NCBI GenBank assembly: GCA_009760855.2
Contig: WPIO01000063.1
Span: 1,423,001 to 1,487,000 of the forward strand
Source of the DNA: Cristatella mucedo
Lineage: Eukaryota > Bryozoa > Phylactolaemata > Cristatellidae
DNA: 64,000 nucleotides
Reading direction: 5' to 3'
This document shows positions 23,985-35,004 of this stretch, piece by piece; the stretch's first letter is position 1, and each line of letters begins with the position of its first letter. The notes beneath the pieces are model-generated. The model saw only the letters and a list, made by a program, of their open reading frames with translations. It searched no databases and was not told where the DNA came from. Position numbers and translations under genes: made by a program.

Positions 23985-24107
23985 CTATGGGCTGCAGCCG
24001 CAGAGCTGAACCGACGTTATACCAGACTCGTCCGAACACGGCTACCTGCTCGGCGTCGTGCAGCGGGAATATCTGCTGTATGATGTCCTTGCTGATGCAC
24101 CTGCGAA
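23985..24107 (-). CDS. ANO10: ANO10 exon: IFPLHD motif
   Basis: The 123-base exon uses a CTCCTGCACAG acceptor and a GTGAGC donor, phase 1 to 1. It reads RRCISKDIIQQIFPLHDAEQV and ends ALRLQPI. The FPLHD motif and the QPI end immediately before the NYFGEK exon are conserved in ANO10 (human IVIQVFPLHDSEAL and LKYQPIDSIR, from memory). A second AG seven bases downstream would break the frame, which fixes the acceptor. Confidence 0.95.
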
Positions 24108-24312
24108 CTGTGCAGGAGCGCGGCGGCAACACGGCTCCAGTAGGACAGTAGCTGCTTGTCGCGCTTTGCTCGAGCTCAATTCAATGCCATCGCATGCCGG
24201 GCGGAGTAGCGCGTTCCGCGCCACCAGCGCCACAACCGTGCAGAACTCTTAGCGTGGAGGAGGAGGAGGCTCTGCCACAGAGAGCTCTCCACTTTCCGGC
24301 GGCAGAGCTTAC

Positions 24313-24450
24313 CGATAGACTCGCCAGCAAGCAGCCGCACAGCCGGATAGCCCGGCACGGACGTCTCGTCGGGCAGTGCGCGAATGTTCTCCAGCTCGTA
24401 CAGCACCAGGCGCTGCTTTTCGGCCACGGTGAAGAACGCGTCCTCGAAGG
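24313..24450 (-). CDS. ANO10: ANO10 exon: N-terminal cytosolic domain, part 3
   Basis: The 138-base exon has a GTGTGTGCAG acceptor and a GTAAGC donor, phase 1 to 1. It encodes FEDAFFTVAEKQRLVLYELENIRA and VPGYPAVRLLAGESI. This matches the ANO10 pattern of an acidic segment, AE.Q..I..ELENLRA, PGYP and a GKSL-type end. It belongs to the cytosolic dimerisation domain that precedes the membrane core. Confidence 0.96.
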
Positions 24451-24555
24451 CTGCACACACGAGTGAGACCAACTGAGATGTGTAGCCGTGGCAACAATGC
24501 AGAGCAACAGGGGGTGTGAGCTGCACGGGTGCAGGGCAGCACCCGGGCACCTTAC

Positions 24556-24694
24556 CGAAATTCTCGTACAGCCTGTCGGCGGCGGAGCGGCAGAACTGCC
24601 GAAGCGTGCCGTCGACGCATGTCTTTCTCATGCTCACGTCCTCGGCTGCTTCGAGCAGTCGCTCGTACGATGCTCCAACATGCAGAGTGGTGTG
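24556..24694 (-). CDS. ANO10: ANO10 exon: N-terminal cytosolic domain, part 2
   Basis: The 139-base exon has a TCGTTCTCGCAG acceptor and a GTAAGG donor, phase 0 to 1. It begins HTTLHVGASYERLLEAAEDV and ends ADRLYENF. VGAS followed by a helix of the LLGAEAVGL type and a basic FCRSAADRL stretch corresponds to the ANO10 N-terminal ferredoxin-like fold. The split codon joins across an intron of only 105 bp to the next exon. Confidence 0.94.
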
Positions 24695-24754
24695 CTGCGA
24701 GAACGAGCGAGCAGCCAAACTTGAGCCATGCTCGAGGCACACAACGATTGGGAA

Positions 24755-24850
24755 TTAAAATAATAAGACATTAGTGTAGCGCATGCTTAGAGAACTGAAT
24801 CTCTTTCTAGGCACTTTGCATACGCTGCAAGGAAGCACGTCAATCGGTCA
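24755..24850 (-). repeat. LINE-A 3' tail
   Basis: The reverse complement shows GCAAAGTGCCTAGAAAGAGATTCAGTTCTCTAAG, a shortened tail and an ATTATTTT end. It sits just 60 bp upstream (gene sense) of an ANO10 acceptor. Confidence 0.82.
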
Positions 24851-25839
24851 CTTATGCACATGCACAGTATCGGTTCTAGGACAATTCGTTGCAGGACTAT
24901 TTGGCATGGACAACTCAGAAGTCATTTTATAATGTACTCTTAAGAAATGAAACTAATGGTGTGGCTACATCAGCACAAGTAATCAATTGATCTGCACTTT
25001 TCATAATCTAACATGCCGAATTGTCCTACAACGAATTGTCCGGTTACCCGTACTGATGAATCGAGTCGGAAAAAACCAGATCGTAAGTGCAGGGTAGACC
25101 GAAAATCCTTTTCCCGAGAATGCATGTAGTGAGCACATGAAATAGCTAGGACGTGAACCGCCACCATCGGCAGGAATCGACAGGGGGAAAAGTGCAAGGT
25201 CGGTAGTCGCAGTGTAGCCCAGTGAAAGGTCAGCATAAGGGGGCTAGCTAAAATCGGAAAGCTATTAAAAGGCTACTGACAGCTGATGTATCTATGGAAC
25301 ATGTAACAGTTCCACACTCTGTACCACCAAACTGGTAGTCCCAGACTCACACGCACAGTCAGCAACATTTGTAGCAAAATTGCACCTGCTCTAGATACAT
25401 AAAAATCACTGCTGATGCATTTAATGATGATGGTGGACCGACAATTGCAAGCAACTGCTTCGGTTATATTTGGACACGTAGTTATATGAAAGAGGAATTG
25501 GCCTCCTCTACCAGCTAACCAATAGTGCATACTTACCCAATGGGGCTAGTCAGGTGGCCCAATTGCAGGACAACCCCCAAGCCTTCTTGTGATTGGCTGC
25601 CTCTGTTGGTTGAGGTATCGCCCAAATCCTTGGTTTAAACCTCGCAACACCCGCACTGCGAGGCAATGCAAAGTTGAGATATGGAACAGCAAGTACACAA
25701 GTTTGCACTTTGCAGCTTCATCAGAATATGCACATCGAGGAAACTCAAAGGAGTGCCAGCAAGGTTGCATAGACAGCACTAGCAGCTCAATTATTTGCTT
25801 CTTTGCATGAATGGCCATACTTAAAAGCCTTCAGAGCCT

Positions 25840-26336
25840 CACAGATTCATACCTAGTAGGTTCATAGGAGTCTCCTGGGGCCACTCAGCAGCATCGTACC
25901 ACCTGCTTTTCGGAATCTAACAGTTTACCAATACATCGTACAAACCTCAAATCCTTTGGAAACCGTGCATTTAGTTCGTATGCTCCCAAAGCCTAGAACT
26001 CCCTCCCGACCTGCGTCAGAACATCCCCTGACCTGACCACATTTAAAAAGAACTTAAAAACACACCCATCTAGGACAGCATTTAGTGGGTCCTGTGATTC
26101 GTCCTTCATGTGCTTATGAGTGCTGACACTGTGTATGCTGCCACTAATCACATTTGCATGCTGACCCTGTGCATGTCACCCCTAGCCATATCATTCATTT
26201 TGTTTGTTTATCAAGCATGATATTACTCACCATTCAATTGCATTTCCCTTTGCATCAAATGTAAAGTGCCTAGAGAGAGATTGAGTTCTCTGAGGGCGCT
26301 TTATCAAGTGCATTATTATTTTTATTATTATTGGAC
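25840..26336 (+). mobile_element. LINE-A 3' fragment, young copy
   Basis: It is nearly identical to the 3' part of the 55-56.5-kb copy. It has the RT C-terminal KSFGNRAF and SYAPKA.NSLP block, TTAAAAAGAACTTAAAAACAC, and the CATGCTGACCCTGTGCATGTCACC 3' UTR. The GAGAGATTGAGTTCTCTGAGGGCGC hairpin region and an ATTATTATT tail follow. The low divergence suggests recent activity of this family. Confidence 0.92.
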
Positions 26337-26990
26337 TTAGGTCACAGAAATATCGGTGCCCGAGCTATTGTCTATCATTGTTGCATGCAGCGGTGCATAA
26401 CTCACAACTGGAGCTCATGTAAACCTAACTACTAACAGATGCACGGTGTGAGCACTTGCTCACACCTTGGACTGGCACACCTAGGCATGTCCCACTGTTC
26501 ATTTGAATCGGCCAAAGAAAACCCACAGTGTGCAAACAGACTCGTCCAAAAAATTACGAATTCAGATAGAAATTTTAGAATTACTAACACGAGCATAAGT
26601 GTCAGCCAATGGCAGTTTTACAAAAGGCTGTCATCTTAGTCAAAGCCAACACCTCTTGCATGAGTTACTCGAAAAATTGCAGACAGCCAGCTGCTGCTCT
26701 AGATAAATGTGCAATAACTGATGCACATAATGAGTGCACTGCATGAACGACCAACAATTACAAGGAATCACTTTGGGTGACACTCTAGCAAGGAAATCAG
26801 CTAGTCTCTTTTTCGTTCTTCGGTTCACTCTCTTTCAGGATTGATGTGGCTTAAAAACCTTCCAAATTTGGCTTCAGCATTGAAGTTGTCACCAAAATAG
26901 ATCTCCCACTAGTACCATTAGGCAACCCATAAAACCTGAGTTGCCAAGCAAAGTGTGAAACTTTACTCAAGCAACTGATTTGCAATATTA
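26337..26990 (-). other. ANO10: ANO10 intron, nothing recognised
   Basis: Unique-looking intronic DNA between a LINE-A copy and a SINE remnant. No exon was recognised. Confidence 0.4.
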
Positions 26991-26994
26991 GCAA

Positions 26995-27140
26995 ACTGTA
27001 ACGGCTTCGGCAGCATCCAGGACTGTGAGAAGGTCTGCAGTGTCTAGCCTCGCAGTGGGCAATGAAGGATGGCCCACTGCACGACTCAAACCCACAACCT
27101 AAGTCATGAAGAGCAAGCAACTTACCTCCTAGGACAAGAT
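26995..27140 (-). repeat. tRNA-derived SINE (family 1), decayed
   Basis: The reverse complement shows AAGTTGCTTGCTCTTCATGACTTAGG, a B-box-like GGGTTTGAGTCGTGCAGTGGGC, and a truncated body. Clearly diverged from the consensus. Confidence 0.6.
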
Positions 27141-27455
27141 CCAGGTATTTCTGAACTTGGTGCTTTTACCTAGCCATCGTAGCTTTTAATTGAGAGCCCA
27201 AAGAAAAATAAGGAACTTACCACAGATATTTCGACATGTACAGTAGAGGCTGCACTGAAACTGTGAGAACCTGATCATCATTTGGACGATTTGTGGACTA
27301 ATACCCTGCACACCGAGATACATTCCTCACACCCATCTCACATTCCATAGTGGTTTCCATTGCAGATCCGTCTGCAAGGCTTGGCAAATGTCAGCCGTGA
27401 ATTCTGCCTTATCTTGCACATTCTAGCAGGACTCTACAAGCCAACTTCAGCTCAC

Positions 27456-27623
27456 CATTTGTACGGCAACATAAGTTACAACGTCAAGACCGCCGCCGCC
27501 TTCGTCCTTCGGTGCCGATATCTTCTTTCTGACCCACTCGATCGCATCGGGAGCAGTTTTCGAGGAGAACTGAATGACACACAGGGTCTTGAACTTCTGC
27601 GCCACGGCCGACTCGGACTGCAT
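27456..27623 (-). CDS. ANO10: ANO10 first coding exon
   Basis: The exon holds the chosen start ATG (27,623) and 56 codons to a GTGAGC donor, phase 0. A TTTTTCTTTGTAG acceptor lies five bases before the ATG, so the 5' UTR is spliced. The peptide begins MQSESAVAQKFKTLCVIQFS. It continues IEWVRKKISAPKDEGGGG, aligning with the VVIELA..VKEETKEWLKNRI region and the KKDGGA loop of human ANO10 (from memory). No other in-frame Met precedes it before the acceptor. Confidence 0.93.
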
Positions 27624-27942
27624 GACTTCTACAAAGAAAAACGAGGCAAGGTCGCGACAGCTGCAACTCTGGCCGAACTGCTAAGTCATGCCGACAGCAG
27701 CGCTCCCTTCTAGGTTGCTGCTGCCTTCTACCTAAACTCTTGCCTCACACCGGCTTGTGCTATGCGGATGCTTCGAGCAACAGGCTAAATTGCTAGAATG
27801 GCTCTGAATTGCTAGAGCTAACTCTAAGAGATGCATCTACGAATGACAAAGGAAGTGAAAGGAAGCTAACCGCTTTCCCCTTCGCCCTCGTGCAGCATTG
27901 CCCATCCAGTGTCACATAGAATCTGCTGCATCATCGAATGGC
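27624..27942 (-). other. ANO10: 5' flank / upstream intron of ANO10
   Basis: The acceptor tract directly precedes the exon. Upstream sequence shows no gene. The non-coding first exon and promoter were not located. Confidence 0.4.
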
Positions 27943-28390
27943 AACATGTTTAGTACAGCACCCTAAGAGCTAAGTCTCTACCCAGGTACTTTACAACTTG
28001 CTGCAACAGAAGCGATCGCCGAGAGTGACCAACGAGCAAGTTATCATGCCTAGACAAGTAGACAAAGCACACAAGAGATGCTCAGGGCTGCTGCTGCTGT
28101 TTAGTCAGACCCTTGGTTAGTAACGCGTACTGAATCATGCACAGGCAAGGATTCAAAGCACACAAGAAACAATTAACGAAAGTTCCCTGGGGTGCAGGAA
28201 AAGCTGAGCTGAACAGACGAGTCTTTAACTGAGACTCAAGTCCTGCAAAGTCATTGCATGTGATGACACAAGGCGGAAGCTAGTTCCACACTTTCGGCGC
28301 AAGCAGAGCTTTCTTTTTGAGACCATTGGCAGAAGTTGGTGCATGGCTTAATCCAATCTGTGCGTACTATGTGCATAATAATAATAATAA
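27943..28390 (-). mobile_element. LINE-A 3' fragment
   Basis: The reverse-complement tail reads GTAAAGTACCTGGGTAGAGACTTAGCTCTTAGGGTGC. The upstream 3' UTR and RT-end remnants include GTGTGGAACTAGCTTCCGCC, the family's WN.LP coding segment. An ATTATT run at 28,378-28,404 follows on its other side. Confidence 0.7.
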
Positions 28391-28599
28391 TTATTATTAT
28401 TATTGGTAATCCACTCGACAGCAGTTACTGCATAAAGCACAGCTTTCGGAGTGCATACAGGGCCACAGAAGCAGGCAGCCTGCAGGTCCCTATACTGATG
28501 CGGCAATGTCCGAAGCAAGCAGGCATACAAGCAGCTACTAAATGAATCTCAGTCGAGACCACTTGCTTCGACGATAAACTGTCAACGTAAAAAGCGAAC

Positions 28600-28890
28600 T
28601 GAATCCTGCGATCACACTCAAAGTAGACGACTTAAGTATTAACACACAAGAGAAGTGAAGCCTTCACGGCAAAGTGGACAGGCCCACGTCCGGCACAGCA
28701 GCACTGCTTTCTCTTGATATTGTCTCCCAGCACCAAGAGCTCCTTCTGTGAAGCCCATTCTTGCCTCTCCGACCCAAGACCGACATTCGAATGAAGCTAG
28801 CGGAGGTCACAGCCACCAGTACCGTGCCCCGAAAACCACAAATTACATTCATGCGTGATCTGCCAATCGCAAATAAATATGCCAACGAAG
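28600..28890. repeat. dispersed repeat C, copy 1
   Basis: Aligns for roughly 230 bp with 33,640-33,885. Shared blocks are TTCACGGCAAAG, CCAGCACCAAGAGCTCC versus CCAGCTCCAAGACC, TGTGAAGCCCATTCTTGCCTCTC, and CCGTGCCCCGAAAACC..AAATTACA. No coding or RNA-polymerase III features were recognised. It may be a fragment of a larger, unnamed element. Confidence 0.7.
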
Positions 28891-28939
28891 CAGCAGCAGC
28901 GCAGCTGGGGCAAGTAGCTGCTCAGAACATAGTCATCAT

Positions 28940-30965
28940 GCATGGGCTAGGACACCTCACTGCACGCTATCCAGGCCTCGGCCCATCCAGGCTCGACGGC
29001 AGAGGACTGCACCTTCTTGCCCCAGTGTGGGATGCAGGTCAGAAATACCGGAGAGGCATGCCGATCTCGGCCACCAGGCACTCGATGGCCCTCGATGGTC
29101 ACCGTGCCAGCAGACCACTCAGTCGCGCAGGCTGCGCAGGGCGCCGGGGGGGGGGAGGAGGGCTTCACAAAGACCAGCTGGCCGACCGGTCAGCGAGTCT
29201 TGCTGGCCGGCCGGTCCTTACGAATTTGTGCCCTCACGAGAGGGCTTGGCCACTCATAGAAGATCAGCCTCCTGCTGGGCACCGATTACTCGTCCGACCC
29301 GGAGGTCGGTGCGAGATGTCATACCGATGCAACATCGCCAGAACGTCCTTTCTTGTGCGAGCAGCAATCCCCTCGATCGTGTGCCGTGGTTGCGCTCAAC
29401 GACTCCATTGCTAGATGTTCAATAAGCGTGGCAGTAGGCGCGCTGCATACCCCAATGCTAGCAAAGACAGCGTAAGGCTGATGACCGGCAGCTCGTATCC
29501 TTCATTGTCCACGAACAGTTCTTATTGAGTGCCCCATTCTCTGAAAATCTCGTGTCTATGTGACTGGACTATAGCATCCGGGTAGCACAATCTGGCAAGA
29601 TACAGTGTCCTGTCGACCCCGAGGTGGTAAACGCCGTGAAAGCCTTTCGAATCGATGCTTACTACCGGTGGAGACACCGGCTCTGAGAGGGCAAGACAGC
29701 TTACAGCGGTCCTCAACCACTTCTGATCCATCTGGGTCAGCTGGTCGGCTTCGATGTCCAAAGATCGAACCAGGGCCAAAAAACCTGCCGTCGGAATTCG
29801 TACGTGGTGAGGCCGATTACTTCCAACCTCCGCCTGATGAGCACCTCACCATGCGGTGACCTCGTGCTAGCTTGTCACCAACGACCAGCAGTGATCGAAG
29901 CCTGTCATGGACAGACGTCGAGTCGGTCCGAATTTCCAATTGGCACAACGAACATGCGATCGCTAGACCAAGGCCCTCAATGATAACCTCCAGCTCAGCA
30001 AGGTTGATGTCGGCCACATCACGTGCTTAGGGTAGCTAAGAGGCGTCCTCCGGTAGGCATCCACCATGATCTTACATCCAATTTCCATGCACCGCTGCAC
30101 CGATGGTAAGGCTGCTGGCATCGCATGAGACAGTGACGCTGAACAGGTCTGGCTGGTTCCCACAGCCTGAAACAGGACCGACCGAAGAGTGCCAGGCGGC
30201 CTTGCAAGTGGCTCTCTTCAAATGGTTGCAGGCTGGCTGCCTGCAGCCACCGAGAAGTGTCCGACCAGTTGTCCATGTAACAAAAATAGCTGCCGGTGCG
30301 ATGATGCATACGGAAGCAAACAAATGTTAGCGCTCCGCCAATGAAACTCGACACACTTGCTGAGCCTGTGCACACACAGATCCAGGACCCGTTAACCAAG
30401 TAGTTAACCAAGTAGGCATTCGGGCGTCTCTTTGCCTCTGGACCGAACGTTCCCAGAAGGTCGACGTCCTCGACATTTGAGGCGATGCTGTTGTTGAAGA
30501 TAATGACTTCGGCGAACGAACAAACGAACGATTCAGTGCAGATAACCTGCCCGTCCGTAAACTGAAGCTGTGTACGAATCGTTGCCATTATCGCTGGGGC
30601 AACGATCACCCTCAAATCCAGTTGTATCAGGCAGTACTTCCGACGTACTCAACGACCTGATATTGCCAGAGTCAACATTGCTGGTAGACCTTCTGCAAAG
30701 TCGACGACCCTCACACGCTTGCACAGCAACTGCCACACTCTGAGCTTGCTGCCAGCTGTGACGCTAGAGATAAAATGATTCAGCTCTCCAAAATCAAATA
30801 CCGACCAAACATTACCTTTGCTTGCCTGAACGACGGCTATCAGTGGGGCTAGGCCACCAAACCGACCTGCAAACGACTGGAGCCAGCCTCCCGCAATCCA
30901 CTCTTCCACCTCTCCCTCCCTCTCTCGGTCTCTCTCTCTCCCTCTTTCGTGTTCGGCTCGAACTG
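28940..30965 (-). pseudogene. LTR-retrotransposon pol remnant (RT, RNase H, integrase)
   Basis: On the minus strand, from high to low position, are pieces of a retroelement pol in normal order. First comes an RT start (SVFDFGELNHFISSVTAG, then RVVDFA), then an RT end and RNase H. The RNase H includes VSCDASSLTIGAAV, NLAELEVIIEGLGLAI and IRTDSTSV. An integrase zinc-finger entry (HLGVDRTLYLA) and late integrase blocks (AARTRKDVLAMLHRYDISHRPPG) follow. Many frameshifts and stops separate them, and the integrase core is largely deleted. The clade is not certain: gypsy-like or BEL-like. Confidence 0.82.
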
Positions 30966-31930
30966 CCTCTGACACGTATTGGCCGCAAAATTATAAGTCA
31001 GTTCGGGCACATTTTTGCAATCTGACCACTCTCACTTCACCGCCCAGTGTCCCTGACAGAGCACTGCCTAAAAGTCCCTGTCGTCGATCAGCTCCTCAGC
31101 TGGTGATGGTGCTGTAGCACACTGAGCATGAGCAGACGCCGCCAGCCACATGTCTCCGCATGCAAGCTCCTCAATGCCCCATGAACTTGACCTGGCCAGA
31201 AGAGGGTCCATTGAGCATACCCACCAACAGTGTAAATGGCATTCATACCAAGTAGCAGGCAGAACCTAGTAAGATATCAGATACTAAGCAGCCCAGCATT
31301 TTTCCTTCCTCTGGCTGGGAGCTACCTTTTGCAGAGCACGTGGATTTTCAGACAGCAGCTGCTCCATTCATCGCCAGGACCGGTTCACTCGCTGGCTTCA
31401 CCCTTGCAGGGCTGCAAGCGCTGCCGAAAAGATGGACCTCGAGCACCCAGTGTCCACCGGTGCAGTCGTCTTGCTGTTGCCGGCAATGACACGCAGTGTG
31501 GGCAGGCCCGCCGAACAGTGGGGTAATGCGCCGGCGCCATGATGATTGCGCTCTCTCTCCCCTACTCGTTTTTTGGCCAGTTCGGCTCCACAGATGGTCT
31601 AGGCAGTTTGAATCAAGATGCTGAGTGCTCCGAAGGACATAGTGCTTTCCACGGCCTTGGCACGCAGACTTGGAATGACTTAGTCGCGACTTGCTGTGCC
31701 ACAACGCTTTACAACGGAAGCACACTACACTGCAGCAACACACTGGGGTTTGGGTCGGCCATGGGTCGAGCTACAACCAGACACAGAGCAGCTCTTGGGG
31801 GCCGCATTCAGCACCCCGCCCGTCTTTATTACGATGCGAGATGTCGTCTCGACGTGAGTATGCGCTGGCATGCCGACAAAGTTGCAAGAGGCCTGATGCT
31901 GCATCTTTACAGTCACCGACAGACCGGCAA
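30966..31930. other. unassigned DNA beside the pol remnant
   Basis: A CT-rich patch lies at 30,905-30,948 and otherwise mixed sequence. It could hold gag or flank of the minus-strand retroelement, but no zinc knuckle or capsid-like peptide was recognised. Confidence 0.35.
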
Positions 31931-31934
31931 CAAT

Positions 31935-32840
31935 CTCCGTCTGTAACTCCACAAAGTCACAAAGACTAAGTGGGTGTTATGCAGCAGTTTTCTACAATGC
32001 ATGCAAAGCCTAAGCGACTTTCTGTATGCATGCGGTACCAAACAGACTTCATCTGATGCAACAAACAGAAAGTGAGAAGCAAAGCTGAGTCAGCAGGGCA
32101 GTTGAGATAGTGAGTAGCATGGAAATTGCAGCTCAGGACGGCTGGAAAGATGCCACAGTCGGCAGCAGGAGAGTAAATGTCGTTGCCTAAAATATGTGGA
32201 ACCTTAGTGTGAGCGCCGACCTTAAGAGTAAAAGCTGCTGTCCAACGGCTATTAAGCAGAGGAACCGTACAGCTAATTTATGGTCCATACAGGACCTGAG
32301 GGCGCGAACAGGCTGAAACTGATGCAGCAGTTCAGCTAGGTACGAAGGAGCCAAGCCGTGGCGGGCCTTGTGGGTCAGCGTAAGAACATTGCTCTGTATC
32401 TGGTGATCAACAATCGGAATCGTCGCAGCTGAGCAAAGCTAACGCTTATGGCAAAAGCTCTGGATTTTTGCTGCCATATTCATCATCAGCTGCAGAGGCC
32501 TAATGGCTTTTTCCGAAGCCCAGCCAAAATGGAATTGCACAAATCCACCTAGACACAAACAGGGAGCTAGTTAACAATTTTACAAGACAACATGGTAGAC
32601 AGTCTCTGATTTCGGATAAAAACCGGACGTGATGGCTAGCTGTGAAGGCAGTCTTCTCAACGGAACTTTCAAAATGTAGGTAGTTGTCAAAGAACACACT
32701 TAAATTGGGATCACCAAGTTACAGTCGCATGAGTTCAGTTTTATCGTGGTTCGGTTTAAGGAAATTAGCCGACATCCAGGATCAAAGGTCCACAAGGTAA
32801 GCATTCAGTTTTATCAGTACCTGCAGCGGATTCCGGTAGT
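31935..32840 (-). mobile_element. LINE-B 3' fragment, long copy
   Basis: The minus strand carries an RT C-terminal tail (KARHGLAPSYLAELLHQF..PVRALR), the 3' UTR and the terminal TTTGTGGAGTTACAGACGG block. The upstream part (32,440-32,840) contains RT-middle remnants in which a KLNDDKTN-like segment is weakly visible. Frame breaks prevent translation. Confidence 0.8.
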
Positions 32841-33060
32841 TTATGTAATTTAATGTAATGTATCTCCTTCAGTGACTCCACAAAGTCATAAAGACCGTGT
32901 GGGTGTTACGCAGGAGAGTTTTGTGTAGCGCACTCACAGCCTAAGCGGCTTTCGGTACGCATTCGGTAGCCAACAGACTTTGTCTCACGCAACAAAGAGA
33001 AAGTGGGATGCATAGCAGAGTCAGGAGAGCAGTTGAGGTAGGGTTTAAACGACAAATACA
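32841..33060 (-). mobile_element. LINE-B 3' end, second copy
   Basis: A separate LINE-B terminus with an ATGTAATTTAATGTAATG tail (reverse-complement TACATTACATTAAATTAC), the GACTCCACAAAG..GTGTGGGTGTTACG block and the TTTGTCTCACGCAACAAAG block. It directly follows the previous copy in the same orientation. Confidence 0.85.
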
Positions 33061-33378
33061 CCTGAATATCGTCAGCATAGGAAAATTGGCGGTCCAGTGG
33101 AGCCCAAATCAGTTTTCCCAGTGGTTTCCCCAGAGGTTTTCCCAGTGGTGCAGTATCAGAGGAGAACAGAAAAGTGCCGATAACATGACTCTACGGGTGA
33201 CTGGTGTGGTGGATAAGACTTACCCTCCCCCCCCACTGCCAGCTAACAGGCCAGCCAACCGAATCAAATCCTACCGACACGTCGACACTTTCACCTTCCA
33301 CTAGGCCCCGAGAGGCGAACTCCTCGTAAGACTAGAAGCAACGTGGCGAGAACACAGCCAACAGCACTTCTTTTTTAC

Positions 33379-33455
33379 CGGCACATAATCTCCTTGACCA
33401 CCTCAGGGACACCTTCGTAGACGGCGTACGCCCCCATGAGAAATAACAGCAGGAA
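33379..33455 (-). CDS. weak candidate exon (unknown)
   Basis: A 77-base segment between a GGTCTCTCATAG acceptor and a CCG|GTAAAA donor encodes a hydrophobic start (FLLLFLMGAYAVYEG) and VPEVVKEIMC. It could be a transmembrane exon of an unidentified gene or a chance match. No neighbouring exon was found. Confidence 0.2.
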
Positions 33456-33639
33456 CTATGAGAGACCGGCCAGTCGCTTCGTCCTTGCCTCCTTTGTCCT
33501 TCTCTCAAATTTGAGAGGCCACTCGGTAAAGGCACTGCTGCTGTATAATTGCGATAATTTGCCTCGGTCAGCTTCCTGTTCAGGCTCATTTTGAGGCCGA
33601 ACTAGCTTAAAGTGCTACAAACAAAGTGGCAATTGACTT

Positions 33640-33885
33640 TTAAGTATTAACACCTAACACAAGCAACGTAAACATTTGATATGAAACAGAGGTAAAGCTT
33701 TCACGGCAAAGAGGCCAGGTCTGGGTCCTGCACTGCAAGCATGCTACCTCCCGATTGCACCCTACCCCCAGCTCCAAGACCTTGTGAAGCCCATTCTGGC
33801 CTCTCGCCCAAAGACCAATCACCGAATGTGGCTAGCAAAGGCAACAGCTGCCAGAGCCGTGCCCCAAAAACAAAAAATTACAGGT
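33640..33885. repeat. dispersed repeat C, copy 2
   Basis: Pair of the copy at 28.6-28.9 kb in the same orientation, with the same TTCACGGCAAAG..GTGAAGCCCATTCTGGCCTCTC order. Both copies share a preceding TTAAGTATTAACAC stretch, so the repeat extends at least that far. Confidence 0.7.
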
Positions 33886-34810
33886 GGCAGTGACGATGCA
33901 AATGGATTGTCATTTGACTCACGGAATAATTGCAACTGAAACCCTACTGTTAACTTGGCACTACAGAATGTTTGAATCTAACACGATTTATATGCTGAAT
34001 CTAACACGATCTGCATGCATACAGACTAGCGACGCTTAGATGGCACTATAATGGACCCCTGGAATTCCGTTCGGCAACCTGCCTCCCTCCCCCTCCCCGA
34101 TCGGCAACACCACTGCTGCTAAATGTCAGCACAGCTGTATGGCAGCACACTTTCATATGAACACCCATTTTCCTCTGACAATCGAGTGCTTGCTTGCATG
34201 CAGTACGACTCTATTAATTTGGCTAGCAGTAGCCTTACCGGTAAGCATTGACTTAATAGGCAAGTGGGTTCTATCAGTAATCCGACGTTGTCGTATGCTA
34301 TAAGTGTATCACAACATTTCAGAAACCGATGCATTAAGCAGCAATTAGATGTGTATAAGCGACGTAGGTTAGTGGTGATAAAACTATGAGACCGAACCAA
34401 AACTCAAACATGCTAAAAGCATTTCGTTTCATATACTGCTAGCTGAGCAAAATCCGTTCTGCAGGAGGGGGCAATCTCTGAATGCAGCAACAAAACAATA
34501 GCAGGGAAGCCATGAACCGAAGCTTAGCCCGGCTGCTCTGCCATTACGAGCAAAAGAAGCCCTTCAGCAACACCTCTGAATCACACATCCGCCAGCCTGC
34601 GTTCATCACGGGGCTTAGCAGCCCTATACTACAGCACTTAGCGATTCGAGCTTCTTGCTGGGAACAGCAGGGTGGACTTCCTAGAACTAGCCTATATTAT
34701 ATGTGTATGCCGGAAACAACTATGCTACGTTCTACACTAGAGGTGAACCACGGCCGGCTCACACCAAAATAAAACTGACAAGCTCCCTACTTCTGTCTCC
34801 ACTGATACTT
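33886..34810. other. unassigned intergenic DNA
   Basis: No gene, exon or repeat family was recognised. A CTCCCTCCCCCTCCCC patch lies near 34,080. Confidence 0.4.
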
Positions 34811-34811
34811 A

Positions 34812-34995
34812 AGTAATAATAATAGTAATCTCTCTCCAGGTGCTATAAAACTTACTGCAAGAGAATCGATACCCAATGGTTAGTCTCGTGCAGGGTATCA
34901 AGCATGCAAAAGCAAAGACGATCAAAGTATCAAACTGATGCCAGCATGCTACAGCCAATATGAAAATACTCGTGGCCACCGGTTAGTAAGGCTAC
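34812..34995 (-). repeat. LINE-A 3' fragment
   Basis: The reverse complement shows GCAGTAAGTTTTATAGCACCTGGAGAGAGATTACTATTATT, a shortened family tail, with CATGCTTGATACCC upstream. Confidence 0.65.
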
Positions 34996-35004
34996 AGTCA
35001 TGTA

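Noticed and set aside
24041-24100. Downstream AG as the acceptor of the IFPLHD exon
   Set aside because: Using the AG seven bases later shifts the frame. Only the upstream AG keeps the IFPLHD peptide in phase with both neighbours.
28761-29414. 217-codon plus-strand frame
   Set aside because: It is antisense to the minus-strand integrase and pol remnant, and shows no family resemblance of its own.
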